Assembly: GCF_000244975.1 (NCBI RefSeq)
Contig: NZ_CM001440.1
Location: 1,167,538 to 1,231,537, forward strand
DNA from: Saccharomonospora cyanea NA-134
GTDB taxonomy: Bacteria > Actinomycetota > Actinomycetes > Mycobacteriales > Pseudonocardiaceae
Direction: 5' to 3'
DNA: 64,000 bases
In this document: in pieces, positions 26,520-36,011 of the stretch
Position numbering within the stretch: the stretch's first letter is position 1
Layout of the letters: each line of letters opens with the position of its first letter
The notes under the pieces: model-generated
Told to the model about the DNA's origin: nothing
Seen by the model: only the letters and a program-made list of their open reading frames with translations
The model's database searches: none
Program-made: the position numbers and the translations under genes

Positions 26520-28268
26520 GTGATCACCAGGATGTCGTCACTGTTCCTGCGCACCCTGCGTGAGAACCCTGCCGACGCCGAGGTGCCCAGCCACAAACTG
26601 CTGGCCAGGGCCGGATACGTGCGGCGGGTCGCTCCGGGCGGATACTCCTGGTTGCCGCTGGGCCTGCGGGTGCTGCGCAACATCGAGGCGATCGTGCGCG
26701 AGGAGATGGACGCCATCGGCGCGCAGGAGATCCAGCTGCCCGCCCTGCTGCCGAAGGAGCCGTACGAGAAGTCGGGCCGCTGGACCGAGTACGGCCCCAG
26801 CGTGTTCCGCCTCGTCGACCGCAAGGGAGCCGACTACCTGCTCGGCCCCACGCACGAGGAGCTGTTCACGCTCACGGTGAAGGGCGAGTACTCCTCGTAC
26901 AAGGACTACCCGGTCATCCTCTACCAGATCCAGACGAAGTACCGCGACGAAGCGCGCCCCCGCGCGGGCATCCTGCGCGGTCGCGAGTTCGTCATGAAGG
27001 ACTCCTACTCGTTCGACCTGGACGACGAGGGACTGCAGCGGTCGTACCAGCTCCACCGCGACGCCTACATCAGGATCTTCGACCGGGTGGGCTTGGACTA
27101 CGTCGTCGTCTCGGCCACGTCCGGCGCCATGGGCGGCTCGGCCTCGGAGGAGTTCCTGGCCGTCTCCGAGACGGGTGAGGACACCTATGTCCGCAGCACC
27201 GAGTCGGGTTACGCGGCCAACGTGGAGGCCGTGGTCACTCCCGCGCCGCCCGAGCAGTCCGTGGAAGACAAGCCGGCCGCGCAGGTGCACTACACGCCGG
27301 GGACGCCCACCATCGAGACGCTGGTGGACTTCCTCAACGACGCCGGCATGGGCCGGACCTTCACCGCCGCCGACACGCTGAAGAACGTCCTGGTGAAGAC
27401 GCGCATGCCGGGGGAGAAGGACTGGAAGCTGCTCGGCGTCGGTGTGCCCGGCGATCGCGAGGTCGACATGAAGCGGCTGGAGGCGTCGCTCGAACCCGCC
27501 GAGGTCGAACTGCTGGAGGACACCGACTTCGCGGCCAACCCCTTCCTCGTCAAGGGCTACATCGGGCCCGGAGCGCTGCAGGCCAACGGCGTGCGGTACC
27601 TGGTGGACCCGCGCGTGGTGCGCGGCACCGCGTGGGTGACGGGCGCGGACAAGCCCGACCACCACGTCGTGGACCTGGTGTGCGGGCGTGACTTCACCCC
27701 GGACGGCACCGTGGAGGCCGCCGAGGTGCGGGAGGGGGACGCCTCCCCGGACGGCAAGGGCACGCTGGTGGCCGCGCGCGGCATCGAGATCGGTCACATC
27801 TTCCAGCTCGGCCGCAAGTACGCCGACGCGTTCGCCCTCGACGCGCTGGGCCCCGACTCCAAGCCGGTCCGCGTCACGATGGGCTCGTACGGCATCGGGG
27901 TCTCGCGGCTCGTGGCGGCGATCGCCGAGCAGCACCACGACGAACTGGGCCTGGTGTGGCCGCGTGCGGTGGCGCCCGCCGACGTGCACGTGGTCGTCGC
28001 GGGTAAGGACGAGAGCATCGCCGAGGGCGGTGAGCGGATCGCCGCGGCGCTGTCCGAACAGGGCGTGCGGGTTATGCTCGACGACCGTAAGGCCACTCCC
28101 GGCGTGAAGTTCGCCGACGCCGAACTGATCGGTGTCCCGACGATCGTGGTCGTCGGTCGTGGTCTGGCCAAGGGCGTCGTCGAGGTCAAGGACCGCGCCA
28201 CGGGTGAGCGCACCGATGTCGCCGTGGATTCGGTCGTGGACCATCTGCTGGAGCTCGTGCGCCGGTAA
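26520..28268 (+). CDS. proS: Prolyl-tRNA synthetase, bacterial type with editing domain
   Basis: Charges tRNA-Pro with proline. This 582-residue class II synthetase has motif 1 near [24 protein letters not shown], motif 2 with [28 protein letters not shown] and motif 3 in [14 protein letters not shown]. An insertion editing domain occupies about residues 225-385, and the anticodon-binding domain follows ([23 protein letters not shown]). GTG at 26520 has AAGGAG 6 nt upstream. This is the bacterial long form with cis editing of Ala-tRNA-Pro. Confidence 0.97.
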   Translation: MITRMSSLFLRTLRENPADAEVPSHKLLARAGYVRRVAPGGYSWLPLGLRVLRNIEAIVREEMDAIGAQEIQLPALLPKEPYEKSGRWTEYGPSVFRLVDRKGADYLLGPTHEELFTLTVKGEYSSYKDYPVILYQIQTKYRDEARPRAGILRGREFVMKDSYSFDLDDEGLQRSYQLHRDAYIRIFDRVGLDYVVVSATSGAMGGSASEEFLAVSETGEDTYVRSTESGYAANVEAVVTPAPPEQSVEDKPAAQVHYTPGTPTIETLVDFLNDAGMGRTFTAADTLKNVLVKTRMPGEKDWKLLGVGVPGDREVDMKRLEASLEPAEVELLEDTDFAANPFLVKGYIGPGALQANGVRYLVDPRVVRGTAWVTGADKPDHHVVDLVCGRDFTPDGTVEAAEVREGDASPDGKGTLVAARGIEIGHIFQLGRKYADAFALDALGPDSKPVRVTMGSYGIGVSRLVAAIAEQHHDELGLVWPRAVAPADVHVVVAGKDESIAEGGERIAAALSEQGVRVMLDDRKATPGVKFADAELIGVPTIVVVGRGLAKGVVEVKDRATGERTDVAVDSVVDHLLELVRR

Positions 28269-28271
28269 ACT
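28266..28271 (+). promoter_or_regulatory. -10 element TAAACT overlapping the proS stop codon
   Basis: TAAACT includes the proS TAA stop and is followed by 9 nt and the next ATG, giving a near-leaderless start for the downstream membrane protein. Confidence 0.5.
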
Positions 28272-28280
28272 CTCACCCTT

Positions 28281-29279
28281 ATGGGGTGGTTCCGCAGACG
28301 TAGCAGTCGACCGTACGGCTACGAGGACCGGGCCGCGCTCAAGGGGTTCGGCGGATACGAGCCGGCCGAGCCGACACCGCCGACGGTCGGGGTGTCACCG
28401 CACACCCCGACACCCTCGGGATCGAATCCGCCCGTCGGACCGGCACTCCCGGAGCCACCCGAGGCCCTCCCGCCCCGACGAGCGCGCCGACGGAGCGGAC
28501 TCCCGTTACCGTCGTCCAGACTGCTCGGGTGGTTCGTCTACGTCGTCGGCTTCGGCGTCGTTTCCGCCGTCATCAGCCTGAACACGGACAGCGGCCACGA
28601 GGCGACGTCGGACGGCGCCCCCGCGGACGCGGCCGTGGCTCCGAGGCGGATGCCGGAGACGCGTGTCGTCGTCCCCGCAGCGGTGTCCGGGTGGCAGCCG
28701 GTAGTGCAGACCGAGGGCGTCTACGCCTACGACGTGCCACCGGACTGGGTGCCGGAACCGGGGATGGTGCACGGATGGGAGTCGGACGGTTCCCGATTCG
28801 CTCTCGTGACGAGCGCGTTGGTCGGTGAGGGGTTCTGTGACCGCGACGAGGACGTCCAACGCGGCGGTAGTGGCATGACGGCGACGCCGGGCGACGATGC
28901 CGCCGCTGCGGCGGTCGCCACGGTCGAGGAACTCGCGCGCCGCGCCTACACGCCCGACGGCGGGTCGGAGCCGACCGTCGAGTTGGTCGAGCAGCGATCC
29001 GTCGAGGTGTCGATCGAGGGGAGGGCCGGGGATGCGGAACTCGTCCTCGCCGAGGTGAGCGTGTCCGCTTCCGGCGGGCAGTGCCTGCCGGACACGGCGT
29101 TGGTCGGCGCGCTCGCGGTCGAGGTGCCGTCGGGCGGGTCGACGCCGGTCCTGGTGGCCTACGACGCTCAGGGCGGGCCCGGGGCGCTCTCGAAGGAGAA
29201 GATGGCCCGCTTGCTGGCCAGCCTGCGGACGGTCCCCGAAAGCGAGCGGGAGACCACGGTGGTGACTCCCACGCGCTGA
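28281..29279 (+). CDS. Proline-rich single-pass membrane protein of unknown function
   Basis: I do not recognise the family. The 332-residue protein has an Arg/Pro-rich cytoplasmic region (1-78, with a PRRARRRSG patch before the membrane). One transmembrane segment lies at about 81-100 and an outside domain of about 230 residues follows. The outside part has two cysteines (GEGFCDRDED and GGQCLPD) that could pair, and a GVYAYDVPPDW motif. ATG at 28281 follows a TAAACT -10 element; no ribosome site is present. It lies 12 nt downstream of proS. Confidence 0.7.
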   Translation: MGWFRRRSSRPYGYEDRAALKGFGGYEPAEPTPPTVGVSPHTPTPSGSNPPVGPALPEPPEALPPRRARRRSGLPLPSSRLLGWFVYVVGFGVVSAVISLNTDSGHEATSDGAPADAAVAPRRMPETRVVVPAAVSGWQPVVQTEGVYAYDVPPDWVPEPGMVHGWESDGSRFALVTSALVGEGFCDRDEDVQRGGSGMTATPGDDAAAAAVATVEELARRAYTPDGGSEPTVELVEQRSVEVSIEGRAGDAELVLAEVSVSASGGQCLPDTALVGALAVEVPSGGSTPVLVAYDAQGGPGALSKEKMARLLASLRTVPESERETTVVTPTR

Positions 29280-29317
29280 CGTCGGCGCGGCCCCGGCCGT
29301 CCGCGCGTGTGCCCCGT

Positions 29318-29728
29318 TCAGCCCGGCAGATAGGACAGACGCACGCGGCGCGTGGGGTTGTCGACGTTGGTGTCGACGAGGCAGATCGACTGCCAGGTGC
29401 CGAGCGCGGGCGAGCCGTCCAGCACGGGCACCGTGGCGTACGGCGGGAGGAACGCGGGCAGCACATGGTCGCGGCCGTGCCCAGGGCTGCCGTGCCGGTG
29501 GCGCCACCGGTCATCCTTCGGCAGGAGGTCGTCGAGGGCCGCGAGCAGGTCGTCGTCGCTGCCCGCCCCGGTCTCGATCACGGCGATTCCCGCGGTGGCG
29601 TGCGGTACCCACACGTGCAGGAGGCCGTCGCGCGCGTCCGCCTCGGAGAGGAAGCGCCGGGCGTCGGCGGTGAGGTCGTGCACCACGGCCTGTGAACCGG
29701 TCTTGATCTCGATCTCCGTGGAGTACAT
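29318..29728 (-). CDS. YjbQ family protein (UPF0047; secondary thiamine-phosphate synthase type)
   Basis: This 136-residue protein carries family motifs HATAGIAVIET, HGRDHVLPAFLPP and GTWQSICLVDTN. Some members show weak thiamine-phosphate synthase activity; the main cellular role is not settled. The start ATG at 29728 sits 6 nt after a TACCGT element, so translation is probably leaderless. An upstream extension is open but adds only basic non-homologous residues. Confidence 0.9.
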   Translation of the reverse strand: MYSTEIEIKTGSQAVVHDLTADARRFLSEADARDGLLHVWVPHATAGIAVIETGAGSDDDLLAALDDLLPKDDRWRHRHGSPGHGRDHVLPAFLPPYATVPVLDGSPALGTWQSICLVDTNVDNPTRRVRLSYLPG

Positions 29729-29734
29729 GCCTCG

Positions 29735-29740
29735 ACGGTA
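29735..29740 (-). promoter_or_regulatory. -10 element TACCGT of a leaderless promoter (yjbQ)
   Basis: TACCGT on the minus strand is followed by 6 nt (CGAGGC) and the ATG. Confidence 0.5.
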
Positions 29741-29850
29741 GCCGTTCGGAAGCTCTCCCCGCCGTCTTCGCTGTGGCATGGATCACGTGAGGTGAATACC
29801 GTAGCGGGAGAGCGGGTCCGCCGTCGTACTCGCCGCCGAGGAGGTCGCCA

Positions 29851-30957
29851 GTGGTCGACACACCGACGCCGGTTCGTATCGGGGTGGTCGCCGAGACCGC
29901 ACCGGGGGAGCGCAGGGTGGCTCTCGTACCGACCCACGTCGAGCAGCTGACCGCGCGGGGACTGCGGGTCGTCTGCGAGCCGGGGGCGGGCGCGGGAGCG
30001 TGGCACAGTGACGACGACTACCGCGCCGCGGGCGCCGAGCTGGGTGATCCCTGGACCGCCGACGTCGTGCTCACGGTGACTCCGCCGAGCACCTCCGACG
30101 TGGACCGGCTCTCCCCGGGGTCGGTGCTGATCGGCTTCCTCGCCCCGGCAACACACGTCGAGGAGATCACGGCTCTGCGCAAGGCGGGCGTCCACGCGTT
30201 CGCCGTGGAGGCCGTGCCCCGCATCTCGCGGGCACAGAGCATGGACGCGCTCTCGTCGCAGGCCAGTGTCGCGGGGTACCGGGCGGCGCTGCTCGCGGCG
30301 GAGCGCCTCCCACGGTTCTTCCCCATGCTCACCACGGCGGCGGGCACGGTGGCCCCCGCCTCGGTACTCGTCCTCGGCGCCGGGGTGGCGGGACTACAGG
30401 CACTCGCCACGGCCAAACGTCTCGGTGCGAGGACCACGGGCTACGACGTGCGCCCCGAGGTGGCCGACCAGGTGCGGTCGGTGGGCGCGACCTGGCTCGA
30501 CCTCGGTGTCGTGGCGCCGGGCGAGGGCGGCTACGCGCGGGAACTGACGGCGGACGAGCGCGCCGCGCAGCAGCGGCGGCTCACCGAGGCGGTCTCGGGC
30601 TTCGACGCCGTCATCACCACCGCGCAGGTGCCGGGTCGCCGCGCACCGACCCTGGTCACCGCCGAGGCCGTCCGCGGTATGAGGCCCGGCAGCGTGGTGG
30701 TGGACCTGGCGGGTGAGACCGGAGGCAACTGCGAACTCACCGTGCCCGGCGAGGAGACGGTGGTCCACGACGTGACGATCTGTTCGCCGCTCAACCTGCC
30801 CTCGGAGTGTGCCGTGCACGCCAGTGACCTCTACTCCCGCAACCTCGTGGAGTTGCTCGGCCTGATGCTCGACGACGAGGGAGGCCTCGCACTCGACACC
30901 GGAGACGAGATCCTCGCGGGCGCCCGCGTCACCGCGAACGACGAGGAGGGCGACTGA
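29851..30957 (+). CDS. pntAa: NAD(P) transhydrogenase subunit alpha, part 1 (soluble dI domain)
   Basis: This 368-residue soluble NAD(H)-binding subunit of proton-translocating transhydrogenase has RIGVVAETAPGERRVALVP at the N-terminus. The Rossmann loop is VLGAGVAGLQALATAKRLGA, and the dI interface motif is SQASVAGYRA. It ends before any transmembrane segment, so the alpha chain is split as in M. tuberculosis PntAa. GTG at 29851 has GAGGAGG 6 nt upstream. The next start overlaps its stop by 1 nt (TGATG). Confidence 0.94.
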   Translation: MVDTPTPVRIGVVAETAPGERRVALVPTHVEQLTARGLRVVCEPGAGAGAWHSDDDYRAAGAELGDPWTADVVLTVTPPSTSDVDRLSPGSVLIGFLAPATHVEEITALRKAGVHAFAVEAVPRISRAQSMDALSSQASVAGYRAALLAAERLPRFFPMLTTAAGTVAPASVLVLGAGVAGLQALATAKRLGARTTGYDVRPEVADQVRSVGATWLDLGVVAPGEGGYARELTADERAAQQRRLTEAVSGFDAVITTAQVPGRRAPTLVTAEAVRGMRPGSVVVDLAGETGGNCELTVPGEETVVHDVTICSPLNLPSECAVHASDLYSRNLVELLGLMLDDEGGLALDTGDEILAGARVTANDEEGD

Positions 30958-31277
30958 TGCTGGTGCAGAACCTGGCCGTGCTCGTCCTCGCCGGCTTCGT
31001 CGGCTTCCTGGTGATCTCGAAGGTTCCCACCACGCTGCACACGCCGTTGATGTCGGGCACGAACGCCATTCACGGCATCGTGCTGCTCGGTGGTCTCATC
31101 GTTCTGGGACTCGGCACCGAGGGCGTGCTCAACAGGGTCCTGCTCGTGATCGCCATCGCGTTCGGCACGATCAACGTCGTCGGCGGCTTCCTGGTGACCG
31201 ACCGGATGCTCGGGATGTTCAAGCGGAAACCGGGTTCGTCCGGTGACTCCGAGCCGTCGCGAGGAGCGCGCTCATGA
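30957..31277 (+). CDS. pntAb: NAD(P) transhydrogenase subunit alpha, part 2 (membrane)
   Basis: This 106-residue membrane subunit has three to four hydrophobic helices and the conserved KVPTTLHTPLMSGTNAIHG, including the family's SGTNAIHG. It contributes part of the proton channel (dII). The start overlaps the pntAa stop and its own stop overlaps pntB by 4 nt (ATGA), so all three subunits are translationally coupled. Confidence 0.94.
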   Translation: MLVQNLAVLVLAGFVGFLVISKVPTTLHTPLMSGTNAIHGIVLLGGLIVLGLGTEGVLNRVLLVIAIAFGTINVVGGFLVTDRMLGMFKRKPGSSGDSEPSRGARS

Positions 31278-32656
31278 CCACGGTCGCCGCCGTCGGGTAC
31301 CTCGTCGCGTTCTCGCTGTTCATCCTCGGACTCATGGGCCTCACGAACCCGAGGACGGCGGTGCGCGGTAACTGGACCGCGGCGGCGGGCATGGTCGTCG
31401 CCATCGCCTCGACGCTGCTGCTGCCCGGCATGAGCGACTGGTGGCTGATCGTGCTCGGCCTGGTGCTGGGGACGGCCGTGGGCGTCCCCGCGGCACGCCG
31501 GGTGAAGATGACGGCGATGCCGCAGATGGTGGCGCTGTTCAACGGCGTAGGCGGTGGTGCCGTGGCGCTCATCGCGTGGGCCGAGTTCCGCGACACCGCC
31601 GGCTACTTCGGTCTGCCCCTGTACGTCGCCGTGGCGTCACTGTTCGCCGCGATCATCGGCTCCGTGTCGTTCTGGGGATCGCTGGTGGCGTTCGGCAAGC
31701 TCCAGGGCTGGTTGCCCACCCAGCCGGTCACCATCGGGCTGCTGCACCGCCCGCTCACCGCGGTGGCGATCGCCGCCGCGGCCGCTTACTCGATCACGGT
31801 CATGGCGGGCAACACGTCGGGGTGGCTCGTCATCGGCGTCCTCGTGTCGTCGGCGTTCTTCGGCGTGCTCATGGTGCTGCCCATCGGCGGGGCCGACATG
31901 CCGGTCGTGATCTCGCTGCTCAACGCGGCCACGGGGTTGTCGGCCGCCGCGATGGGCCTCGCGCTCGACAACACGGCCCTCATCGTGGCGGGCATGCTCG
32001 TCGGCGCATCCGGTTCGATCCTCACCAACCTGATGGCCAAGGCGATGAACCGGTCGCTGGTGTCGATCCTCGCCGGGGGCTTCGGGGCGACGGTGGCCTC
32101 GGCAACCGCGCACACCGACGACCGGCCCGTGCGCTCCACGAGCGCGTCAGACGCCGCCATCCAACTCGCCTACGCCAACCGGGTCGTCGTCGTACCCGGC
32201 TACGGGCTGGCCGTGGCCCAGGCCCAGCACTCGGTGCGGGAGATGGCCGACCTCCTGGAGGGCAAGGGAGTGGAGGTCAGCTACGCCGTGCACCCCGTGG
32301 CGGGCCGGATGCCGGGGCACATGAACGTGCTGCTGGCGGAGGCCGACGTGCCGTACGAGTCGCTCAAGGGCCTTGAGGAGAGCAACGCGATGCTGCCGCA
32401 GACCGATGTGGCACTGGTGATCGGCGCCAACGACGTCGTCAACCCGGCGGCCCGCACGGATCCCGGTTCTCCGATCTACGGCATGCCCGTCCTGGACGTG
32501 GTGTCGAGCCGGTCGGTCATCGTGCTCAAGCGGTCGATGGGCGCGGGTTTCGCCGGTGTCGACAACGAGCTGTTCGTCGACCCGAAGACCACCATGCTGT
32601 TCGGCGACGCGAAGTCGTCGGTGTCCGAGGTGGTCAACGAGCTCAAGAATCTCTGA
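31274..32656 (+). CDS. pntB: NAD(P) transhydrogenase subunit beta
   Basis: This 460-residue protein has nine or so transmembrane helices (about 1-265) completing dII. The C-terminal NADP(H)-binding dIII contains VVVVPGYGLAVAQAQHSVREM, HPVAGRMPGHMNVLLAEA and IGANDVVNPAA. With PntAa/PntAb it makes NADPH from NADH at the expense of the proton gradient. NADPH produced here can feed fatty acid synthesis, isoprenoid synthesis and mycothione reductase, all encoded in this window. Confidence 0.96.
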   Translation: MTTVAAVGYLVAFSLFILGLMGLTNPRTAVRGNWTAAAGMVVAIASTLLLPGMSDWWLIVLGLVLGTAVGVPAARRVKMTAMPQMVALFNGVGGGAVALIAWAEFRDTAGYFGLPLYVAVASLFAAIIGSVSFWGSLVAFGKLQGWLPTQPVTIGLLHRPLTAVAIAAAAAYSITVMAGNTSGWLVIGVLVSSAFFGVLMVLPIGGADMPVVISLLNAATGLSAAAMGLALDNTALIVAGMLVGASGSILTNLMAKAMNRSLVSILAGGFGATVASATAHTDDRPVRSTSASDAAIQLAYANRVVVVPGYGLAVAQAQHSVREMADLLEGKGVEVSYAVHPVAGRMPGHMNVLLAEADVPYESLKGLEESNAMLPQTDVALVIGANDVVNPAARTDPGSPIYGMPVLDVVSSRSVIVLKRSMGAGFAGVDNELFVDPKTTMLFGDAKSSVSEVVNELKNL

Positions 32657-32658
32657 GC

Positions 32659-33129
32659 TCAGCTCGCGGGCGCGGAGAACGTCACCGTGGGCACCGGAGA
32701 CGGCACCGGAGAGGGTGCGGCCGCCTTGGTACCTCGCGGCGGGCGTCGCCGGGTGGGTTTCGGCGCCACCGGCTCCCGAGGGGCCTGCCGTGTGGTCGTG
32801 GCCGCACCACGCCGGACCTGACGCGCCGTCCGTTCGGGTTGCTCCGAGCGGGACCCGGCGCTCACCCGACGGCTGGCGGGCCTGGGCTGGAACCGGGTGG
32901 GCGCCTGCCGGACCGGTGTCGGCCCCTCGATCAGCCTGCGCCGGTGCCTACGGCCTCCCGTACGCCTGCCGTGTTCGATGTAGGGCCGGAGGATGTCGCG
33001 GAGGTCGTCCGCGTGCTCGGCGGTGAGGTCGATCTCGTAGCCGACACCGTCGAGAGCGAAGAACACGGTTTCCCGGGCCGGCTCGCCCGTGATGTCGTCC
33101 ACCGTGTGGATCGCTGTGTTCCTGGCCAA
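32659..33129 (-). CDS. Lsr2 N-terminal domain protein with an Arg/Pro-rich tail
   Basis: Residues about 7-60 match the Lsr2 dimerisation domain: VDDITGEPARETVFFALDGVGYEIDL, then HADDLRDILRPYIEHGRRTGGRRH. Canonical Lsr2 (about 112 residues) follows this with a folded DNA-binding domain carrying an RGR AT-hook. Here that is absent, replaced by about 90 residues rich in Arg, Pro, Thr and Ala, with several RRR clusters and RRRPPRG. TTG at 33129 is chosen because GGAGG lies 7 nt upstream. It is likely a nucleoid-associated paralog; how it binds DNA is unclear. Confidence 0.8.
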   Translation of the reverse strand: MARNTAIHTVDDITGEPARETVFFALDGVGYEIDLTAEHADDLRDILRPYIEHGRRTGGRRHRRRLIEGPTPVRQAPTRFQPRPASRRVSAGSRSEQPERTARQVRRGAATTTRQAPREPVAPKPTRRRPPRGTKAAAPSPVPSPVPTVTFSAPAS

Positions 33130-33250
33130 GTGCCCGCCTCCACCAGCTACCGTCGAACCTTCGTGCGCCGGAAAGGATAGCGCCCACGCGGCGGTGCCTT
33201 CGCAGGCTCCGGTTGCGGCCCGCAACGGGGTGGTGTGCGCTTACGGAGGT

Positions 33251-34663
33251 ATGGCGGAGCGCACTGTGGACGAACTTCCCCGGACTGTCGACGTCGTCGT
33301 GATCGGCGGAGGACCGGTCGGCGAGAACGCCGCCGCGAGGGCCGTGCGCGGTGGTCTGCGCACCGTTCTGGTGGAACACGAACGGCTCGGTGGCGAGTGC
33401 TCGTACTGGGCGTGCGTTCCGAGCAAGGCGTTACTGCGGCCCGGGAACGCGCTGGCCGCGGCGCGGCGGGTGCCGGGTGTCCCGAGCGATGGCCGGATCG
33501 ACGAGCACGCTGTGTTCGCGCGCCGGGACGCGTTCGTGTCGCACTGGGACGACGGTGGGCAACTCGAGTGGGCCGAAGGCGCCGGGGTCACCATCGTGCG
33601 GGGCCGGGCCCGGCTGTCGGGTGAGCGCGAGGTCACCGTGAACGGCGGCGCCGTCCTGCGGGCCACCCAGGCGGTGGTGGTGTGTACCGGCAGCGCGCCG
33701 GTGATCCCGGACGTGGAGGGACTGGCGGACGTGCCGGTGTGGACGTCACGGGACGCCACGTCGGCGTCGAGGGTGCCCGAATCCCTGGCGGTGCTGGGCG
33801 GTGGCGTGGTGGGCGTGGAGATGGCCCAGGCGTGGGCCCGCCTGGGTGCTCGCGTGGACCTGCTCGTGCGTGGTGACCGGCTGCTGGCGAGGATGCCGCG
33901 GTTCGCCGGTGAGGCGGTGGCCGAGGGACTGCGGGCCGACGGTGTACGGGTCCGGCTCGGGGTCGACGCCCAGCGTGTGTCGGTGGTCGGCGAGGGCGTG
34001 CGCATCGACCTGGACGGCGGCGAGCCCGTCACGGCGGAGCGGCTGCTCGTGGCCACGGGGCGGCGCCCCGCCACGACCGATCTCGGTGTGGAGCAGGTGG
34101 GCCTCACACCGGGCCGTCCCCTCGCGGTGGACGACACCGGCCTGGTGTCGGGAGTGGACGGGAGGTGGCTCTACGCGGCGGGCGACGTCACGGGCCGCGC
34201 GCCGGTGACGCACCAGGGCAAGTACGCGGCGCGCGTCGTGGGCGACGTCGTCGCCGCCCGTGCTCGGGGCGAACAGGTGTGTCCGGAGCCGTGGACCCAC
34301 CATGCCGCGACGGCCGACCACCACGCCGTCACACAGGTGGTGTTCACCGATCCCGAGGTGGCGACCGTGGGGCTGGCGGAACCCGCCGAGCCGGCGCACC
34401 GCGCCGTGGAGCTCGACATCGCCGTGTCGGGTTCCTCGTTGCACGCCGACGGCTACGAGGGACGGGCACGGCTGGTGGTGGACACCGACCGGGAGGTGGT
34501 CCTCGGAGCGACGTTCGTCGGCCAGGACGTCGCCGAACTGCTGCACGCTGCCACGATCGCCGTGGTCGGGCAGGTGCCGTTGCGGCGGCTGTGGCACGCC
34601 GTACCGGCGTTTCCCACGATCAGCGAGGTGTGGCTGCGACTGCTGGAGGAGTACGGCCTGTGA
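33251..34663 (+). CDS. Pyridine nucleotide-disulfide oxidoreductase, class I
   Basis: This 470-residue flavoprotein has the FAD loop VVIGGGPVGENAAARAV and a redox-active C50-x4-C55 pair in GECSYWACVPSK. The NAD(P) loop is VLGGGVVGVEMAQAWARLG, and a dimerisation domain carries HAVPAFPTISEV with the catalytic histidine. It is related to mercuric reductases and lipoamide dehydrogenases; the true substrate is unknown. ATG at 33251 sits only 1 nt after GGAGG. GTG at 33266 with GGAG 7 nt upstream is an alternative start. Confidence 0.87.
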   Translation: MAERTVDELPRTVDVVVIGGGPVGENAAARAVRGGLRTVLVEHERLGGECSYWACVPSKALLRPGNALAAARRVPGVPSDGRIDEHAVFARRDAFVSHWDDGGQLEWAEGAGVTIVRGRARLSGEREVTVNGGAVLRATQAVVVCTGSAPVIPDVEGLADVPVWTSRDATSASRVPESLAVLGGGVVGVEMAQAWARLGARVDLLVRGDRLLARMPRFAGEAVAEGLRADGVRVRLGVDAQRVSVVGEGVRIDLDGGEPVTAERLLVATGRRPATTDLGVEQVGLTPGRPLAVDDTGLVSGVDGRWLYAAGDVTGRAPVTHQGKYAARVVGDVVAARARGEQVCPEPWTHHAATADHHAVTQVVFTDPEVATVGLAEPAEPAHRAVELDIAVSGSSLHADGYEGRARLVVDTDREVVLGATFVGQDVAELLHAATIAVVGQVPLRRLWHAVPAFPTISEVWLRLLEEYGL

Positions 34664-34679
34664 GCACGGACGGTCCGCC

Positions 34680-36011
34680 TCACCGCAGCGGCAGGTCGAG
34701 CGCGGCCTGAGCGACGCGGAACGCCAGGTCCCCCGCGGAGTCCTCCGCCGCACTGTCGGTTTGGGCCAGCACCGTCCGAACCGTCGTCCCGTCCCGCCGG
34801 GTCGTGTAGGTGGCATCCTCGAACGTCGGAGCGGCGCCCGTCCACCGGCCCGTCTCGCTCGCCACGTCGGTGAGCACGCCCGTGCCGGGGGTACGGGCCA
34901 GCCGCTCGAACTCACCGGCCAGCGCGGCGTCGGGGAAAGTGACCGCACCGACGGACACCGAGACCGCACGCCCCTCCAGGGTGGTCCTGAAGCTGGTGCG
35001 GACCACCTCGACGCAGCCGTGGTCGAGCAGGAACGACTGCACGTCACCCACGGCATGGTGCGGCTCGCACGCCGTCGCGACGTCCCGAGCCACCAGGTTG
35101 AAGCGCACGCCGCCGGTCTCGGCCGTGGCCGGTTCGGTGGAGGCCGGGGTGGGAGCGTCCTGCGAGCTCACGACGACGATCGCGACGACGGCCGCGACGA
35201 CGAGCAGTACGGCGGACGCCAGAGCGGTGTGCCGACGGAACGAGCGGCGCCGGTCACCGGCAGGCGACGCGGGCGCGGACAAGGGCGTGGGCGTGGACGA
35301 GGGCGGGGTGTCGGAGTTCGGCACGGGTTGCGCCGACGGCCCGTTCGGGTCCGTCGCGGCCGTCGCCTCCGGCGTGTCCGGCGCGGCGAACCCCTCGGCC
35401 GTCAACGCGGTGTCGTCGAGACTCGTCGCGGTGGGAGCGAGGTCGCGGAGGACAGCCCGTGCCTGCTCCGTCGTCAGCGGCCGTGGGGGCGTCGGGAGGG
35501 CCGTCGTGGCCGTCAGGAACGAGGACGCCGTCGGGTAGACCACGCGCACCGGGCCCGCGAGGTCCTCGGGCGGTTGCTCGACGGTCTCCACGTACGGGCC
35601 GACCGCGATGACGACACCGACTCCGATGGTGGGGTCCGTGGCGTGGACCCGGTCGGCGAAGCGGCCTGCGAGTGCGAGCGCCGTCATCCCCGGGTTGGAG
35701 TGGTCCTGACCGGTCGCTCCCTCGGGGGCGTCGGTTCCGTGACGTACGAGGGGCCAGCCGTCGGCCTTCCACTCGCCGTTCAACGGGGCGGTGAGGGTCA
35801 TGGCGGGATCGGGCAGGTCGACGCCGACGACGATCAGGACCCCGTGGGGAAGCACCAGCACGGCGTCGACTTCGAGGTCGGAGTCGGGCGGCGTCACACC
35901 CAGCACCGCCACCCCACCGATGACGTCGTCGCCTCTGCCCAGCGAGGTGAGTGCCGCCCGGATGTCGTCGGCGACGCGGGTGGGTCTCGCGGGAAACCGG
36001 ACGACTCGCAC
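34680..36011 (-). CDS. NERD-like N-terminal domain membrane protein of unknown function
   Basis: In this 443-residue protein, residues about 10-165 read like a degenerate nuclease-related (NERD) domain: LEVDAVLVLPHGVLIVVGVD, then a GEWKADGWPLV segment. The usual catalytic E-x-K is not present. A Pro/Ser/Thr-rich linker (200-255) and a basic patch lead to one transmembrane helix at about 262-284. An outside domain with two cysteines follows. GTG at 36011 has GGGAGGAA upstream. It converges closely on the oxidoreductase gene (16 nt). Similarity to NERD is my reading and needs a profile search. Confidence 0.6.
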   Translation of the reverse strand: MRVVRFPARPTRVADDIRAALTSLGRGDDVIGGVAVLGVTPPDSDLEVDAVLVLPHGVLIVVGVDLPDPAMTLTAPLNGEWKADGWPLVRHGTDAPEGATGQDHSNPGMTALALAGRFADRVHATDPTIGVGVVIAVGPYVETVEQPPEDLAGPVRVVYPTASSFLTATTALPTPPRPLTTEQARAVLRDLAPTATSLDDTALTAEGFAAPDTPEATAATDPNGPSAQPVPNSDTPPSSTPTPLSAPASPAGDRRRSFRRHTALASAVLLVVAAVVAIVVVSSQDAPTPASTEPATAETGGVRFNLVARDVATACEPHHAVGDVQSFLLDHGCVEVVRTSFRTTLEGRAVSVSVGAVTFPDAALAGEFERLARTPGTGVLTDVASETGRWTGAAPTFEDATYTTRRDGTTVRTVLAQTDSAAEDSAGDLAFRVAQAALDLPLR

